Shown here: piece by piece, positions 9,668 through 21,655 of the stretch | How the letters are laid out: every line of letters begins with the position of its first letter | Numbering within the stretch: position 1 is the first letter of the stretch | Assembly (NCBI RefSeq): GCF_042096055.1 | Contig: NZ_JBELMH010000008.1 | Span: 3,388 to 67,387, forward strand | Direction: 5' to 3' | Length of the DNA stretch: 64,000 nt | From: Citreimonas sp042096055 | GTDB lineage: Bacteria; Pseudomonadota; Alphaproteobacteria; Rhodobacterales; Rhodobacteraceae | The notes under the pieces: generated by a model | What the model was told of the DNA's origin: nothing | The model's database searches: none | What the model saw: only the letters and a program-made list of their open reading frames with translations | Translations under genes and position numbers: made by a program

Positions 9668-11067
9668 CACAGCACCGGCGCCAGCAGCCGCGCCAGCCGC
9701 GCGCCGATGCGCATCACCATGGGCTGGTGGCTCAGCGGCGTCTCGAGCAGGTCCGCGGCCTCCAGGTCGGCACGCAGCATCGCATCGGTGCGCGCGGCGA
9801 AATCGGTGTCCTCAATCATCACCATGGTCTCGAAGTTGAGGCGGAACGACCGGTTGTCCAGATTCGCGGTGCCGACGGCCGCAAGGTCGTCGTCCACCAG
9901 CACCACCTTCTGGTGCAGGAAGCCGTCGCAGTAGCGGTGGATGCGCACGCCGGCCTCGCGCAGCTCGTCGAAGAAGGCGAAGGCGGCCAGCCACGGCAGG
10001 TAGTGGTCGATCCGCGCCGGCACCAGCAGGCGCACGTCGCAGCCGTCGAGGGCCGCGCATTTCAGCGCGGACAGCGTGTCGAAATCGGGCACCACGTAGG
10101 GTGTGGCGATCCAGATCCGCCGCTTGGCGCGCGCGATCGCCGAGAAGAAGAACAGCGCGCCGGTGTCGAACGTGTCGGTCGGCCCCATCAGCACGGTCAC
10201 CGCGTCGACGCCGTCGGCGACCGGATCAGGCGACCAGTCCAGCCCCTCGAGCACGTCGCCGGTCTGCCAGTGCCAGTCCTGCACGAAGCCCAGCTGCAGC
10301 TGCGCCACGACCGGGCCGGTCAGCTTCATGTGCGTGTCGCGCCAATGCCCCATCTTCGGGTCCCGGCCCAGGTACAGGTCGGCCACGTTATGCCCGCCGA
10401 GCGAGGCCCACTGGCCGTCGACGACCAAGGTCTTGCGGTGGTTGCGAAAGTTGATGCGGCTGCGCGACGCCCGATGGCGCGTCTTGCGCGGGTCGGGGAA
10501 ATGCACGCCCGCATCGACCAGTCGTTGCCGGTACGCCTTGGACAGCCCGTGGCTGCCCACGCGGTCGCACAGCAGCCGCACCGACACGCCGCGTTCGGCC
10601 GCGGCCACCAGCCGGTCGGCGAAGGCGCGGCCCAGACCGTCGTCGGCGATCGTGTAGAACTGCACTAGGACGTAGTGCCTGGCGCCGTCGATGGCCTCGA
10701 AGATCGTGTCGAAGGTGACGTGGCCGTCGATCAGAAGCTCGGCCTTGTTGCCGCGCAGCACCGGCAGGCCGGCGAGCGTGGCGAAGATCCGCATCCGCTC
10801 GGACGTCGGCGGAGCTGTCCCGCGCGAGGGCAGGTTCATGCGTTCGGTGATGGCCAGCGTCCGGCGGTGCGACAGGCGCTGCCCGCGCAGCTTGTGCTGG
10901 CCGAAGACGACGTAGGCCGGCACCGCCACCCACGGCGCCGCCACAAGGAAGATCGTCCAGGCCAGTGCGCCCTGCGGCGTGCGCGCAGAGGACACCGCGC
11001 TCCAGACGCAGTAGGCGGCCGCCGCGATCAGCGCGAACCCGGTCAGAGCGGTCAGGTAACCAGTCAA
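9667..11067 (-). CDS. phospholipase D family protein, cardiolipin-synthase-like
   Basis: Two N-terminal transmembrane helices are followed by a phosphatidyltransferase with two HKD motifs: HRKTLVVDG with a downstream GGHN, and LHQKVVLVDD with GTANLDNRS. This is the architecture of bacterial cardiolipin synthases (membrane-bound, joining phosphatidylglycerol). I chose a TTG start at 11067 because GGAGAA lies six bases upstream; the frame is open further up to another TTG at 11133 with no better ribosome site. Length from 11067 is 466 residues, normal for the family. It is coupled to the EEP hydrolase downstream. Confidence 0.85.
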   Translation of the reverse strand: MTGYLTALTGFALIAAAAYCVWSAVSSARTPQGALAWTIFLVAAPWVAVPAYVVFGQHKLRGQRLSHRRTLAITERMNLPSRGTAPPTSERMRIFATLAGLPVLRGNKAELLIDGHVTFDTIFEAIDGARHYVLVQFYTIADDGLGRAFADRLVAAAERGVSVRLLCDRVGSHGLSKAYRQRLVDAGVHFPDPRKTRHRASRSRINFRNHRKTLVVDGQWASLGGHNVADLYLGRDPKMGHWRDTHMKLTGPVVAQLQLGFVQDWHWQTGDVLEGLDWSPDPVADGVDAVTVLMGPTDTFDTGALFFFSAIARAKRRIWIATPYVVPDFDTLSALKCAALDGCDVRLLVPARIDHYLPWLAAFAFFDELREAGVRIHRYCDGFLHQKVVLVDDDLAAVGTANLDNRSFRLNFETMVMIEDTDFAARTDAMLRADLEAADLLETPLSHQPMVMRIGARLARLLAPVL

Positions 11068-11237
11068 GAATGTTCTCCGCGCCTTGCGGTCGTCGATGCG
11101 GCAGACGTTCGTCGCGCGGACGCGGAGTGTCAAACCGGAAGGCGCGCCGGCGTCACGACGTCAGCCAGGCCGCATCGTCGGCGCCGCTCGGAACGGGCGC
11201 GGAGTGATCTGCTTTTCGGGTGCCGCCCGAGAAGCGC

Positions 11238-11546
11238 TCAGCCCTGACGGGCGGCGGCCGGCAGCCTGCGGAACTGACGCAGGCAGTGCAGCTGTGCGTC
11301 GGACAGAGGGCGGAGGAAGGAAATCGCGAAGCCGTCCGCGCTTTGGCGCACGACGAATCCTGTCACCTTCTGGCCCATGATGCCGAACTGCACCCGCTCA
11401 CCCGGCCGCGCCTCGGCCTGACCGGCGCATTTCATGCCCGAGGCACTGACGTTGCGTACCTCGACGATGGTTTCCGTCCTGTCGCCGAAAGAGATAAACA
11501 TCTGCCAGCTGCTCGGCCACCTGCTGGCCCGCTGTTCAAAGCCCAT
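11238..11546 (-). CDS. PilZ-domain protein
   Basis: A 102-residue protein consisting of little more than one PilZ-like beta barrel. The (D/N)xSxxG motif is present as NVSASG and is followed by the usual GMKC and GERVQFGI strands. The arginine motif near the N terminus reads RASR, one residue shorter than the RxxxR of classical cyclic di-GMP binders, so ligand binding is uncertain. It is transcribed away from the PLD gene and toward it on the minus strand, with no partner gene. Confidence 0.7.
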   Translation of the reverse strand: MGFEQRASRWPSSWQMFISFGDRTETIVEVRNVSASGMKCAGQAEARPGERVQFGIMGQKVTGFVVRQSADGFAISFLRPLSDAQLHCLRQFRRLPAAARQG

Positions 11547-11634
11547 GTGATTGCCCTGCGTTTTTGACGCCGTAGGCTTCGGAAATAGCGCGGAAACGTT
11601 AATCCAGCCTCAAGTCGCGGATTGCGACGGGGCG

Positions 11635-14148
11635 TCACAGCCGCGTTTCGAGCCGTTTCAGCACGGCGGCCGAGACCGAGACGGGGCCTGGCTGCGGGGC
11701 CGCGTCGGGATCGCGGTCCATTGCGTCGTCCAGCGTGAACAGGTTCGCGCGGTCGATGCGCTCAAGCTCGTCCCACGTCACCGGCACCGCGACCGGCGCG
11801 CCGGGGCGCGCCCGCAGCGACCAGGGCGCGATCGCGGTCGCGCCGCGCTGGTTGCGCAGCCAGTCGATGAAGATCCGGCCCTTGCGCTTGGCCTTGGACA
11901 TGGTGGCGGTGTACCGGTCCGGCGCGTCGCGCGCGCAAAGTTCGGCCATCATGCGCGAGAACAGCGAGACCGTCTCCCACCCGGCGGTGCGGCGCAGCGG
12001 CACGACCACGTGCACGCCCTTGCCGCCGGTCAGCAGCGGCCAGCTGGGCAGACCCAGATCGTCCAGCCTGTCGCGGATGTCGATGGCGCCGGCCTTGACC
12101 GCGTCGAAGCCCAGCCCCTCGTCGGGGTCGAGGTCGAAGACCATCCGGTCGGGGCGCTCGATGTTGTCGCGCCGCGCGCCCCAGATGTGGAACTCGATCG
12201 TGCCCATCTGCGCCGCGCCGACGAGGCCCTTGGCGTCGCGGACCATCATGTACTCGGCGGTGCCGGACTTCTCGGCGATCTCGATCGTGCGGATCGCATC
12301 GGGAAAGCCCTTTCCGGCGTGCTTCTGGAAGAAGCGTTCGCCCTCCAGCCCCTCGGGCAGGCGGACCAGAGACAGCGGGCGGTCGCCGGCGAAGGGCAGC
12401 ATCCGGTCGGCGGCGCGTTCGTAGTATTCGGCCACCTCGCGCTTGGTATGCTTGGCTTCCGGAAAGACCCGCCGGTCGGGCGAACTGAGCGAGATGCCGG
12501 CGATCGTCACGCGGCCCTTCGCGTCCCTGGCGGTGGGCTTGCCGTGTTTCGAAGTCCGGCGCGCCTTCGCGGCGGGCGTCTTCGCGGAGCCGCGCGCCTT
12601 CGTCGGCGCGGGATCGGCCGCATCGTCCAGAACCGCCGCGGGCGGATCGCGCCGCACCTGGTCGGCGGGCTTGTCCTCGCGCAGGCCCTCGAAGCTGGGG
12701 TGGCGCAGGCGGCCGTCCTCGGTCACCTCGGCGTAACGCACCTCGGCCACCAGGCGCGGCGTCACCCAGTTCATGCCGCGCGCTTCGGCGGCAGGCACCA
12801 GCGTCGGCGCGGTCTTGCGCGACAGCGGCTTCAGCCGCGTGGCGATCTCGTCCATCGTGTCGGCGTCCCAGCCGGTGCCGACCTTGCCGGCATAGACCAT
12901 TTCGCCGGCTTCCTCGATCCCCAGCGCCAGCGAGGCGAAGGGGCGGCCCTTCTTGTCCGAGTTTTGCCAGCCGAGCACCACGAACTCGTCGCGCTTGATG
13001 CACTTGATCTTTTCCCAGAGCGTTGAGCGTCCGCCACGATACGGCGCATCCATGCGCTTGGAGATCAGCCCCTCGCCGCCAGTGTGACAGATCTTGTCGA
13101 ACGTGTCCGAGGCATCGCCGCGCAGCACGGGCGACAGCTGCAGCAGCCCCAGCGGGGGCGTGTCGGCGAACAGATCCTCGAGCGCGGCGCGGCGGTCGGT
13201 CAGCGGTTTTTCGGTCAGGTCGTCGCCGTCGCGCTTCAGCAGGTCGAACGCGTGGAAGTGGAACGGCCCGCCCAGCTTGATCGCCTTCTGCAGCCGGCCG
13301 AAGCCGTAGAGCCCTGCGCCCACGGTGATCTCGCCGTCGATCAGCGCGGAATCGCAGGACAGGTCCAAAAAGGCTGGAATGAGCGGCCGGAACTTGTCGG
13401 TCCAGTCGTGCCCGTTGCGGGTGAAGACGCGGACGCCGCCCTTGCCGATGGCGACAAGCGCGCGGTAGCCGTCGAACTTCAACTCGTGCCAGCGGCTGTC
13501 GGGATCGCCCAGCCGGTCGGTCAGCGTCGCCAGCTGCGGCTTGCGCCAGCGGGGCGGGGTGGTCTTGCGCGCGCGCGGCGGTTCGGGCGGCGCGTCCTTG
13601 GCGATGGCGTCCATCGTGCGCCCGGTGGCGACGCTGGTGGTGTAGCGCGCGACCGGGTCGGGGCCGTGCGCGGCGTCGTCCTCGTGCTTGACCAGCAGCC
13701 AGTTGACGCGCTTGCCCTCGGGCTTGAGGCGGATCATGTCCCACCGCCCCGTCATCCGCAGGCCGTGCAGCATGAACGACAGGTGGCCCTTCTTCAGCCC
13801 CTTGGCGACGTCCGCCAGCGGCTGCCAGTGGCCGAGGTCCCACAACATCACGGTGCCCGCGCCGTAATTGCCTTTAGGGATCGTGCCCTCGAAGTCCAGA
13901 TAACTCAGCGGGTGATCCTCGGTCTGGACCGCCAGGCGCTTGTCGGCGGGATCGAGCGACGGGCCGCGCGTGATCGCCCAGCTGAGCAGGATGCCGTCGT
14001 ATTCCAGCCGCAGGTCCCAGTGCAGCCGCGTCGCGTCGTGGTTCTGGATCGAGTAGACCGGCGCCAGCCCGTCGGTGCGCCCGCCCTCGCGCGGCTCCGG
14101 CGTGACGGCGAAGTCGCGCTTGCCGTGATAGGCCTCGAGCCGGGTCAT
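11635..14148 (-). CDS. ligD: ATP-dependent DNA ligase D (NHEJ)
   Basis: Multidomain repair enzyme of bacterial non-homologous end joining. Domain order is phosphoesterase (about residues 10-160, with QNHDATRLHWDLRLE), ligase (about 200-490, adenylation lysine K224 in ELKFDGYR) and primase-polymerase (about 545-837, metal-binding DLDPDEG, GGKGVHV, IFIDWLRNQRGAT). All three catalytic centres look intact and the 837-residue length is standard. A basic, Ala/Lys-rich linker separates ligase and polymerase. Its ATG is separated from the Ku stop by one base (TGACATG), so Ku and LigD are made from one message. Confidence 0.96.
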   Translation of the reverse strand: MTRLEAYHGKRDFAVTPEPREGGRTDGLAPVYSIQNHDATRLHWDLRLEYDGILLSWAITRGPSLDPADKRLAVQTEDHPLSYLDFEGTIPKGNYGAGTVMLWDLGHWQPLADVAKGLKKGHLSFMLHGLRMTGRWDMIRLKPEGKRVNWLLVKHEDDAAHGPDPVARYTTSVATGRTMDAIAKDAPPEPPRARKTTPPRWRKPQLATLTDRLGDPDSRWHELKFDGYRALVAIGKGGVRVFTRNGHDWTDKFRPLIPAFLDLSCDSALIDGEITVGAGLYGFGRLQKAIKLGGPFHFHAFDLLKRDGDDLTEKPLTDRRAALEDLFADTPPLGLLQLSPVLRGDASDTFDKICHTGGEGLISKRMDAPYRGGRSTLWEKIKCIKRDEFVVLGWQNSDKKGRPFASLALGIEEAGEMVYAGKVGTGWDADTMDEIATRLKPLSRKTAPTLVPAAEARGMNWVTPRLVAEVRYAEVTEDGRLRHPSFEGLREDKPADQVRRDPPAAVLDDAADPAPTKARGSAKTPAAKARRTSKHGKPTARDAKGRVTIAGISLSSPDRRVFPEAKHTKREVAEYYERAADRMLPFAGDRPLSLVRLPEGLEGERFFQKHAGKGFPDAIRTIEIAEKSGTAEYMMVRDAKGLVGAAQMGTIEFHIWGARRDNIERPDRMVFDLDPDEGLGFDAVKAGAIDIRDRLDDLGLPSWPLLTGGKGVHVVVPLRRTAGWETVSLFSRMMAELCARDAPDRYTATMSKAKRKGRIFIDWLRNQRGATAIAPWSLRARPGAPVAVPVTWDELERIDRANLFTLDDAMDRDPDAAPQPGPVSVSAAVLKRLETRL

Positions 14149-14149
14149 G

Positions 14150-15175
14150 TCAGGCGGACTTCTTGCGCGTGCCGGTCTTCGACTGCGACCCGGACGATTG
14201 CGCTTTCGACGCGGTCGACTTGGTGCTCGACGATTTGGAGGCGGCCGACTTCGAGGCGGCGGGTTTCGACGCCGTCGACTTCGACGTTGATTTCGCGGCC
14301 GGCTTCGACGCCGCGGTCTTGGACCCGCCCGAGCCGGACGACCGCGTGTTGCCGGACTTCGACCCGCCGCGCCCGCCGGAATCCGCCTTCAGGCTGTCCT
14401 TCAGCGCCGCCATCAGGTCGACCACGTTCTCGCCCCGGCCGTCGCCGCCGGACCGTTCCGACCCTGTGCGGGCGCGCGGCGTCTTGCGGTTCTTGCGCTT
14501 GGCATCCAGCAACTCGCGCAGGGCGATGTCGTAGCGGTCCTCGAACGCGGCGGCGTCGAAGGGCTTGGTCTTGCGGGTGATCAGCTCGGTCGCGACCGAC
14601 AGCAATTCGTCGTCGGCGGGGTCGTCCTCGATCCCGGTGAACAGCGGATCGGCGTTCTTGATCTCGTCGGCGTAATGCAGCGTCTCGAGCAGCAGGCCGT
14701 CGCCGCAGGGGCGGATCGCGCAGAGGTATTCCTTGCCGCGCATGGTCAGCTGGCCGAGACCCGTCATCTCGGTCTGGCGCAGCGCGTCGCGGACCACGCG
14801 GTAGGCGTCCTCGGCCAGATCGTCCGTTGGCACGACGTAATAGGGCTTGTCGAAATAGAGCGGCGGGATCTCGCACGAGCCGACGAACTGCACCAGTTCC
14901 AGCGTCTTCTTGGTCTCGAGCTTGATGGCGTCGATCTCGTCGGGTTCGATCAGCATGTACTCGTCGTCGCCTACCTCGTAGCCCTTCTTGATGTCGGCGT
15001 TGTCGACGGTGCCGACGCCCGGAACGGTCTTCTCGTAGCGCACGCGCTCGCCGGAAGGGCCGTGGATCTGGCGGAAGCTGACCCGCGCGCCGCTGCTGGT
15101 GGCGCTGTGGATCTCGACCGGGATCGAGACCAGCGAGAGACGAAGCTGACCTTTCCAGACTGCGCGCGATGCCAT
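14150..15175 (-). CDS. ku: Ku protein (NHEJ end-binding)
   Basis: Homodimeric Ku that threads onto DNA double-strand ends and recruits LigD. The core domain covers about residues 1-260 (SLVSIPVEIHSAT, RYEKTVPG, PYYVVPTDD, GKEYLCAIRP). The last 70 or so residues are a low-complexity tail made of Lys, Ser, Ala and Thr. Basic tails of this sort in other bacterial Ku proteins help DNA binding and ligase stimulation. The start is supported by a GAAGGGAG site. It is the first gene of the Ku-LigD operon; I found no EcfG-type motif upstream. Confidence 0.95.
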   Translation of the reverse strand: MASRAVWKGQLRLSLVSIPVEIHSATSSGARVSFRQIHGPSGERVRYEKTVPGVGTVDNADIKKGYEVGDDEYMLIEPDEIDAIKLETKKTLELVQFVGSCEIPPLYFDKPYYVVPTDDLAEDAYRVVRDALRQTEMTGLGQLTMRGKEYLCAIRPCGDGLLLETLHYADEIKNADPLFTGIEDDPADDELLSVATELITRKTKPFDAAAFEDRYDIALRELLDAKRKNRKTPRARTGSERSGGDGRGENVVDLMAALKDSLKADSGGRGGSKSGNTRSSGSGGSKTAASKPAAKSTSKSTASKPAASKSAASKSSSTKSTASKAQSSGSQSKTGTRKKSA

Positions 15176-15310
15176 GACGACTCCCTTCGCGTCATTCGTG
15201 ACGACGCCGGGCCGATCCTCGGGCAGGGCGCCTTACATGGCGTCAAACGCTCGCGGCGCGGGTTCGGTTGCAAGCGCCTGGCGCGGTGGCTTGGCCGCCA
15301 CGGCGCGGGC

Positions 15311-17104
15311 TTAACTTCGGCGGAAGCCCGTCTTGGCGTCGTCCTGCCGCCCGATCCGCAGCGTCATGCTGCAGCGCAGGCCGTCGGCGCGGTAGTCGCG
15401 GTGCAAGGTGCCGTCCAGCGTCCGAGTCACGGTGGTCTCGATCAGCTTGGTGCCGAAGCCCGTCTGCGATGGCGCGGTCACGTTGCGCGCGCCGGATTCC
15501 AGCCAATCGAGCTCGACCTCGGTCGCCTCCGCGCCGTCCTTCGCGATCCTCCAGCGGATGACGATGCGGCCGTCGTCGGTGGCCAGAGCGCCATACTTCA
15601 TCGCGTTGGTCAGCAATTCGTGCACCAAAAGCCCGACCGCGTTGGCCTGTGCGGCGTTCAGCGCCACCGAGGGGCCCTCCAGGCCGATCCGCCGGTCGGT
15701 CTCGGACACGTAGGTCTCGAGCTGCGCCTGGATCAGGTCCTGCAGCTGCGCGACGCCGCGCCTGCTGTCGAAGATGCTGTCATGGGTGCGCGAGATCGCC
15801 AGCAGCCGGCCGCTGAACCGGTCGCGGAAATCGTCCAGGTCGCGCGACGCGCGGATCGTCTGCGACGAGACCGACAGCACCGTGCTGAGGATGTTCTTCA
15901 CCCGGTGGTTCAGCTCGTCCACCAGGATCTGGCGGTCGGCGTTGGCCTCTTTCTGGGCCGTGATGTCCTCGACGCACGAGATCAGGTATTCCGCGTCGCC
16001 GCTGGCGCTGCGCACGCAGCCCACGGTGAGGTTGATCCAGACCAGCGCGCCGTCGCCGCGGATATAGCGCTTTTCCATGGCGTAGTCGTCGCGCTTGCCG
16101 TCGATGATCTCCTGCATCAGTGCGAGGTCGTGCGCCAGATCCTCGGGCGCGGTGATGTCCTGGAAGCGCCCGCGCTCGAGCTCGGTCTTGGAATAGCCCG
16201 CGATCTCGCACAGCTTGGAATTGACCCGCAGCCACGAGCCGTCCAGCGCCACATGCGCCATGCCGATGGCGGCGTTCTCGAAGGTGGCGCGGAACATCGT
16301 CTCGGACCGGATCAGCGCGGCCTCGATGCGGTCGCGCTCGGACAAGTCGTAGAAATAGCACACGAGGCCGGGGCGGCCGTCGGCGGTGGTGATCCGGTCG
16401 ACGCGCCAGTCGTAGGATTCCATCGCGTCGCCGCTGCGGCGCTCGGCCATGCCGGGGGTCACGTAGGGCTCGCCGGTCTTGAGCACGCGGCGGTAGATCG
16501 CGACCACCTCGCTGCCGAATGGTTCGGCCCAGGCCTGCCGCATCACCGCGCCCAGGTCGCGCCCGATCACCGGCATCTGGTCGGCCAGCGCCTTCTCGGC
16601 GCCGCTGCTGATCAGTTCGATGCGGAAGTCGGCGTCGATCAGGATCACGCCGAAGGGCGCCTTGCGGACCACGTCGTGCAGCGCCTCGGACGAGGCGCGC
16701 AGCGCCTGCTCGACACGGCGCCGGCCGCTGATGTCGACGGCCGAGGGGATCAGCGCGATCACCTCGCCATTGCCGTCCTTGTGCGGCGCGATCTGGAAGT
16801 CGATCTCGAGCAGGCTGCCGTCGGCGATGCGCACCTGCGTGTCGTACCGCACGGTCCGGCCCCGGCGGGCCTGCTCGACCGCCTCGCGCAGGCGCGTGCG
16901 CGAGGCTTCGTCGAAATCCCACCAGTAGCAATCCCAGAACAGCCGGCCGACGACATCCGAATGCTTGACGCCGGACACGGTCAGCACGGGGTCGTTGACC
17001 TCGAGCAGGCGCCCCTCGGGCGTCAGCAGGCCGATGAAGGCCAGGACGCTGTCGTTCACCTGTCCCAGGCCGAGCCGGGACACCTTGCCGTCGAGTTCCG
17101 TCAT
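15311..17104 (-). CDS. soluble PAS-domain HWE-family histidine kinase
   Basis: A cytoplasmic sensor kinase of 597 residues with no membrane segment. Three PAS regions (about 15-125, 140-260 and 265-385) precede the kinase. The phospho-acceptor is H400 in DELNHRVKN, the N box is HELLTNAMKYG, and a WLE segment follows, which together mark the HWE family. HWE kinases in alphaproteobacteria often control the PhyR/EcfG general stress response. I chose the ATG at 17104, where GGAGGA precedes it directly, rather than the upstream in-frame ATG at 17140. It is divergent from a gene with an EcfG-type promoter. No dedicated response regulator is adjacent. Confidence 0.85.
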   Translation of the reverse strand: MTELDGKVSRLGLGQVNDSVLAFIGLLTPEGRLLEVNDPVLTVSGVKHSDVVGRLFWDCYWWDFDEASRTRLREAVEQARRGRTVRYDTQVRIADGSLLEIDFQIAPHKDGNGEVIALIPSAVDISGRRRVEQALRASSEALHDVVRKAPFGVILIDADFRIELISSGAEKALADQMPVIGRDLGAVMRQAWAEPFGSEVVAIYRRVLKTGEPYVTPGMAERRSGDAMESYDWRVDRITTADGRPGLVCYFYDLSERDRIEAALIRSETMFRATFENAAIGMAHVALDGSWLRVNSKLCEIAGYSKTELERGRFQDITAPEDLAHDLALMQEIIDGKRDDYAMEKRYIRGDGALVWINLTVGCVRSASGDAEYLISCVEDITAQKEANADRQILVDELNHRVKNILSTVLSVSSQTIRASRDLDDFRDRFSGRLLAISRTHDSIFDSRRGVAQLQDLIQAQLETYVSETDRRIGLEGPSVALNAAQANAVGLLVHELLTNAMKYGALATDDGRIVIRWRIAKDGAEATEVELDWLESGARNVTAPSQTGFGTKLIETTVTRTLDGTLHRDYRADGLRCSMTLRIGRQDDAKTGFRRS

Positions 17105-17407
17105 GCTCCTCCGCGACTTCCGCGACCCCGCGGCGGCCATCGTTTCCGCAGAGTGACCGAGAATTCGGCCAAGCGCCGGAAAAGCGTCCGCACACCCCGT
17201 TTGTTAGCGCACAGAGGGCGGGTTTACGATGGAAAAGACGCGTTTGGGCGGCCGCACATGCCATCGTGATGCACGTTGTGGTTTCTTCGTCGGCTCGGGT
17301 GGCCTGCGCGGCGTGGCGTTGCCGCTTTTTTCCGCACGCAAGGCCCGACGCCGTGGAACAGGACGGGTTTCGCGGCGTTCACATGGACCGTCTCTAGGGG
17401 CCGATCG
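17105..17407. other. divergent intergenic region between the HWE kinase and the metallopeptidase
   Basis: About 303 bp without a supported gene. It contains the EcfG-type promoter at 17355-17379 directed to the right. No equivalent motif was seen for the kinase on the minus strand. Nothing else was recognised. Confidence 0.6.
17355..17379 (+). promoter_or_regulatory. EcfG-type (general stress response) promoter, perfect match
   Basis: GGAAC at 17355-17359, 16 bases, then CGTT at 17376-17379. This matches the GGAAC-N16/17-CGTT consensus known for alphaproteobacterial EcfG sigma factors. It ends 28 bases before the ATG of the metallopeptidase gene, a normal leader length, and so also supports that start. 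Confidence 0.75.
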
Positions 17408-18387
17408 ATGCAGACCTACAGGTGTGCGGCATGCGCGGGCGTGCTGTACTTCGACAATCTCGAATGCGGCTGCGGTCAGCAGATCGCCTATGATCCGGTG
17501 CGCGACGTGCTGGTGCCTCTCGACGTGCCTTGTGCGAACCGCGACGCGATCGGCTGCAACTGGACCGGGCCAGCGGGAGGCGGGCTGTGCCTGTCCTGCG
17601 CCATGACCGACGTGCATCCCGACACCTCCGTCGACGCCAACCGCCTGATGTGGGCGCGGGCCGAAGGAGCCAAGCGCTGGGCATTGGCGAACCTGATGCG
17701 CTGGGGCTGGTTTCGCGGCGACGATCCGCAGCCGCGCTTCCACCTGCTTTCGGAACAGACCGGGGCGGGCGCCGAGAATGTGACCATGGGCCACGCCGAC
17801 GGCCTCATCACCATCAACGTGACCGAGGCGTCGCACCCGACCCGCATCGCCCGGCGCGAGGCGCTGTCCGAGCGCTATCGCACGATGATCGGCCACTTCC
17901 GGCACGAGATCGCGCATTTCCTGTTCACGGTCCTCGCCCGCGACCCGGCGTTCCTGGCGGCATTCCGCAACCTCTTCGGCGACGAGCGGCAGGACTACGC
18001 CGCTGCGCTTCAGGCGCATTACGAGGGCGGGCCGCGCGACCCGGGGCCGGACTACATCACCTTCTACGCCGGCGCCCATCCGCACGAGGATTGGGCGGAG
18101 ACTTCGGCGCACCTGATGCACCTCACCGACCTGACCGACAGCGTGGCGGCGGCCGGCCTGCGCCACCACGACGTTACGCCGCCCGCCGATGCCTACGCCG
18201 AAACCGATGCGGTCGGCCTGATCAACACGGCCACCGCGCTTGCGCTGGCGATCAACCATGTCAACCGCTCGCTCGAAATCCCCGATCTCTATCCCTTCGT
18301 CCTGACCGACACGGTCCGAGACAAGCTGTCCTTCACCCATCACTGGCTGCGGCACCCCCTGCGCGCGGCCCAAGGAAAAACCGCCTG

Positions 18388-18388
<1 letters not shown>
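17408..18388 (+). CDS. putative zinc-binding metallopeptidase
   Basis: A 326-residue protein of the family annotated as putative zinc-binding metallo-peptidase (COG4307 type). A zinc ribbon at the N terminus shows CAAC and CGCG cysteine pairs. The peptidase motif is H166-E-I-A-H170. There is no signal peptide, so it is cytoplasmic. The substrate is unknown. I chose the ATG at 17408, preceded by an AGGGG site and placed just after the EcfG-type promoter. The stop overlaps the glgX start (TGATG), so it leads a stress-induced operon with glgX, a lipid kinase and a phosphoesterase. Confidence 0.8.
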
Positions 18389-20597
<2,209 letters not shown>

Positions 20598-20602
20598 GTG
20601 TC

Positions 20603-21655
20603 ATGACGCATCCGACAGACACCGATCGACCCGCGCGGGGCCAGACCCGCTCCGAAGCAGACATGCCCGGCGAGAGCCCGTCCGACCCGTCGCCGGATCG
20701 ACGCGTGACCGCGCCAGCGACGCGCGCCCTGCCGGGCCGCACCTGCGTGCTGATGAACCGCGCCTCGGGTCGCAAGCGCGAGCGGGCCGAGACAGACGCG
20801 CTCGAAAAGCGGATCGACGCCACCGACGGGTTCGAGTTGCGCTGGCTGGACCACAAGGCCGGCCTCGAGGAACCGGTGCGCAAGGCGGTCGAGGACGGCT
20901 TCGACACGGTCGTCGCTGCCGGCGGCGACGGCACAGTCAGCGCCTTCGCGGGCGTGCTGTCCGGCACCGACAGCCGGATGGGCGTCCTGCCGATGGGCAC
21001 GTTCAACTTCCTCGCCCGCAGCATGGACATCCCCGAGGATGTCGACGACGCGCTGGACCTGCTGCAGACCGGCACCGAACGGCGCATCGCGCTGGGCGAG
21101 ATCAACGGCCGCACCTTCATCAACAACGCCAGCCTCGGCGCCTATGCCGCCGTGCTGGAGGCGCGCGAGAAGATCTATGCCCGCTGGGGCCGCAGCCGCA
21201 TCGCCGCCTACTGGTCGGTGATCGTGGCGATGCTGACGCTCTACCGTCCGCTCAAGATGACGGTGACGGTCGACGGGGTCGAGCACAAGGTCCGCTCGCC
21301 CATGGCGTTCATCGCGATCCGGCCCTACCAGCTGGACGAATACGGGCTGGACGGCGCCGACGCGGTCCGGGGCGGCCAGCTGGCGCTGTACCTCGCACCC
21401 GACGGCGGGCGCCTGATGCTGCTGTGGCGTGCGATCAAGATCCTCGCGCGGCGGGTGAACCCCGGCGAGGATTACAGGCTGATGACCGGAAAGGAGATCG
21501 TGATCCGGACGGAGAAATCTAAGCAACTCGTGGCCCGCGACGGCGAGCGCGAGCGCATGAAGGGTCCCTTCACCGTGCGTCTGAACCAGTCCGCGCTGGG
21601 CGTCATCGTGCCGCACGACGACGCGGACACCGACAAGGGCCCGCACGCGGACTGA
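20603..21655 (+). CDS. diacylglycerol/sphingosine kinase family protein
   Basis: A lipid kinase of about 350 residues. After an N-terminal stretch of about 45 charged residues with no recognisable domain, the catalytic domain shows VLMNRASG, the nucleotide-binding AAGGDGT motif near residue 110, and GVLPMGTFNFLAR. These are features of the DagK/LCB5 group that phosphorylates diacylglycerol or similar lipids. I prefer the ATG at 20603 for spacing to a GAGGGGG site; a GTG at 20594 overlapping the glgX stop is the alternative. It lies within the EcfG-type operon and is followed by an overlapping phosphoesterase gene. Confidence 0.85.
   Translation: MTHPTDTDRPARGQTRSEADMPGESPSDPSPDRRVTAPATRALPGRTCVLMNRASGRKRERAETDALEKRIDATDGFELRWLDHKAGLEEPVRKAVEDGFDTVVAAGGDGTVSAFAGVLSGTDSRMGVLPMGTFNFLARSMDIPEDVDDALDLLQTGTERRIALGEINGRTFINNASLGAYAAVLEAREKIYARWGRSRIAAYWSVIVAMLTLYRPLKMTVTVDGVEHKVRSPMAFIAIRPYQLDEYGLDGADAVRGGQLALYLAPDGGRLMLLWRAIKILARRVNPGEDYRLMTGKEIVIRTEKSKQLVARDGERERMKGPFTVRLNQSALGVIVPHDDADTDKGPHAD

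Noticed and set aside
15176..15310. EcfG-type promoter for the Ku-LigD operon
   Set aside because: Ku and LigD are stress-linked in other alphaproteobacteria, but no GGAAC with CGTT at the right spacing is present upstream of Ku on the minus strand.
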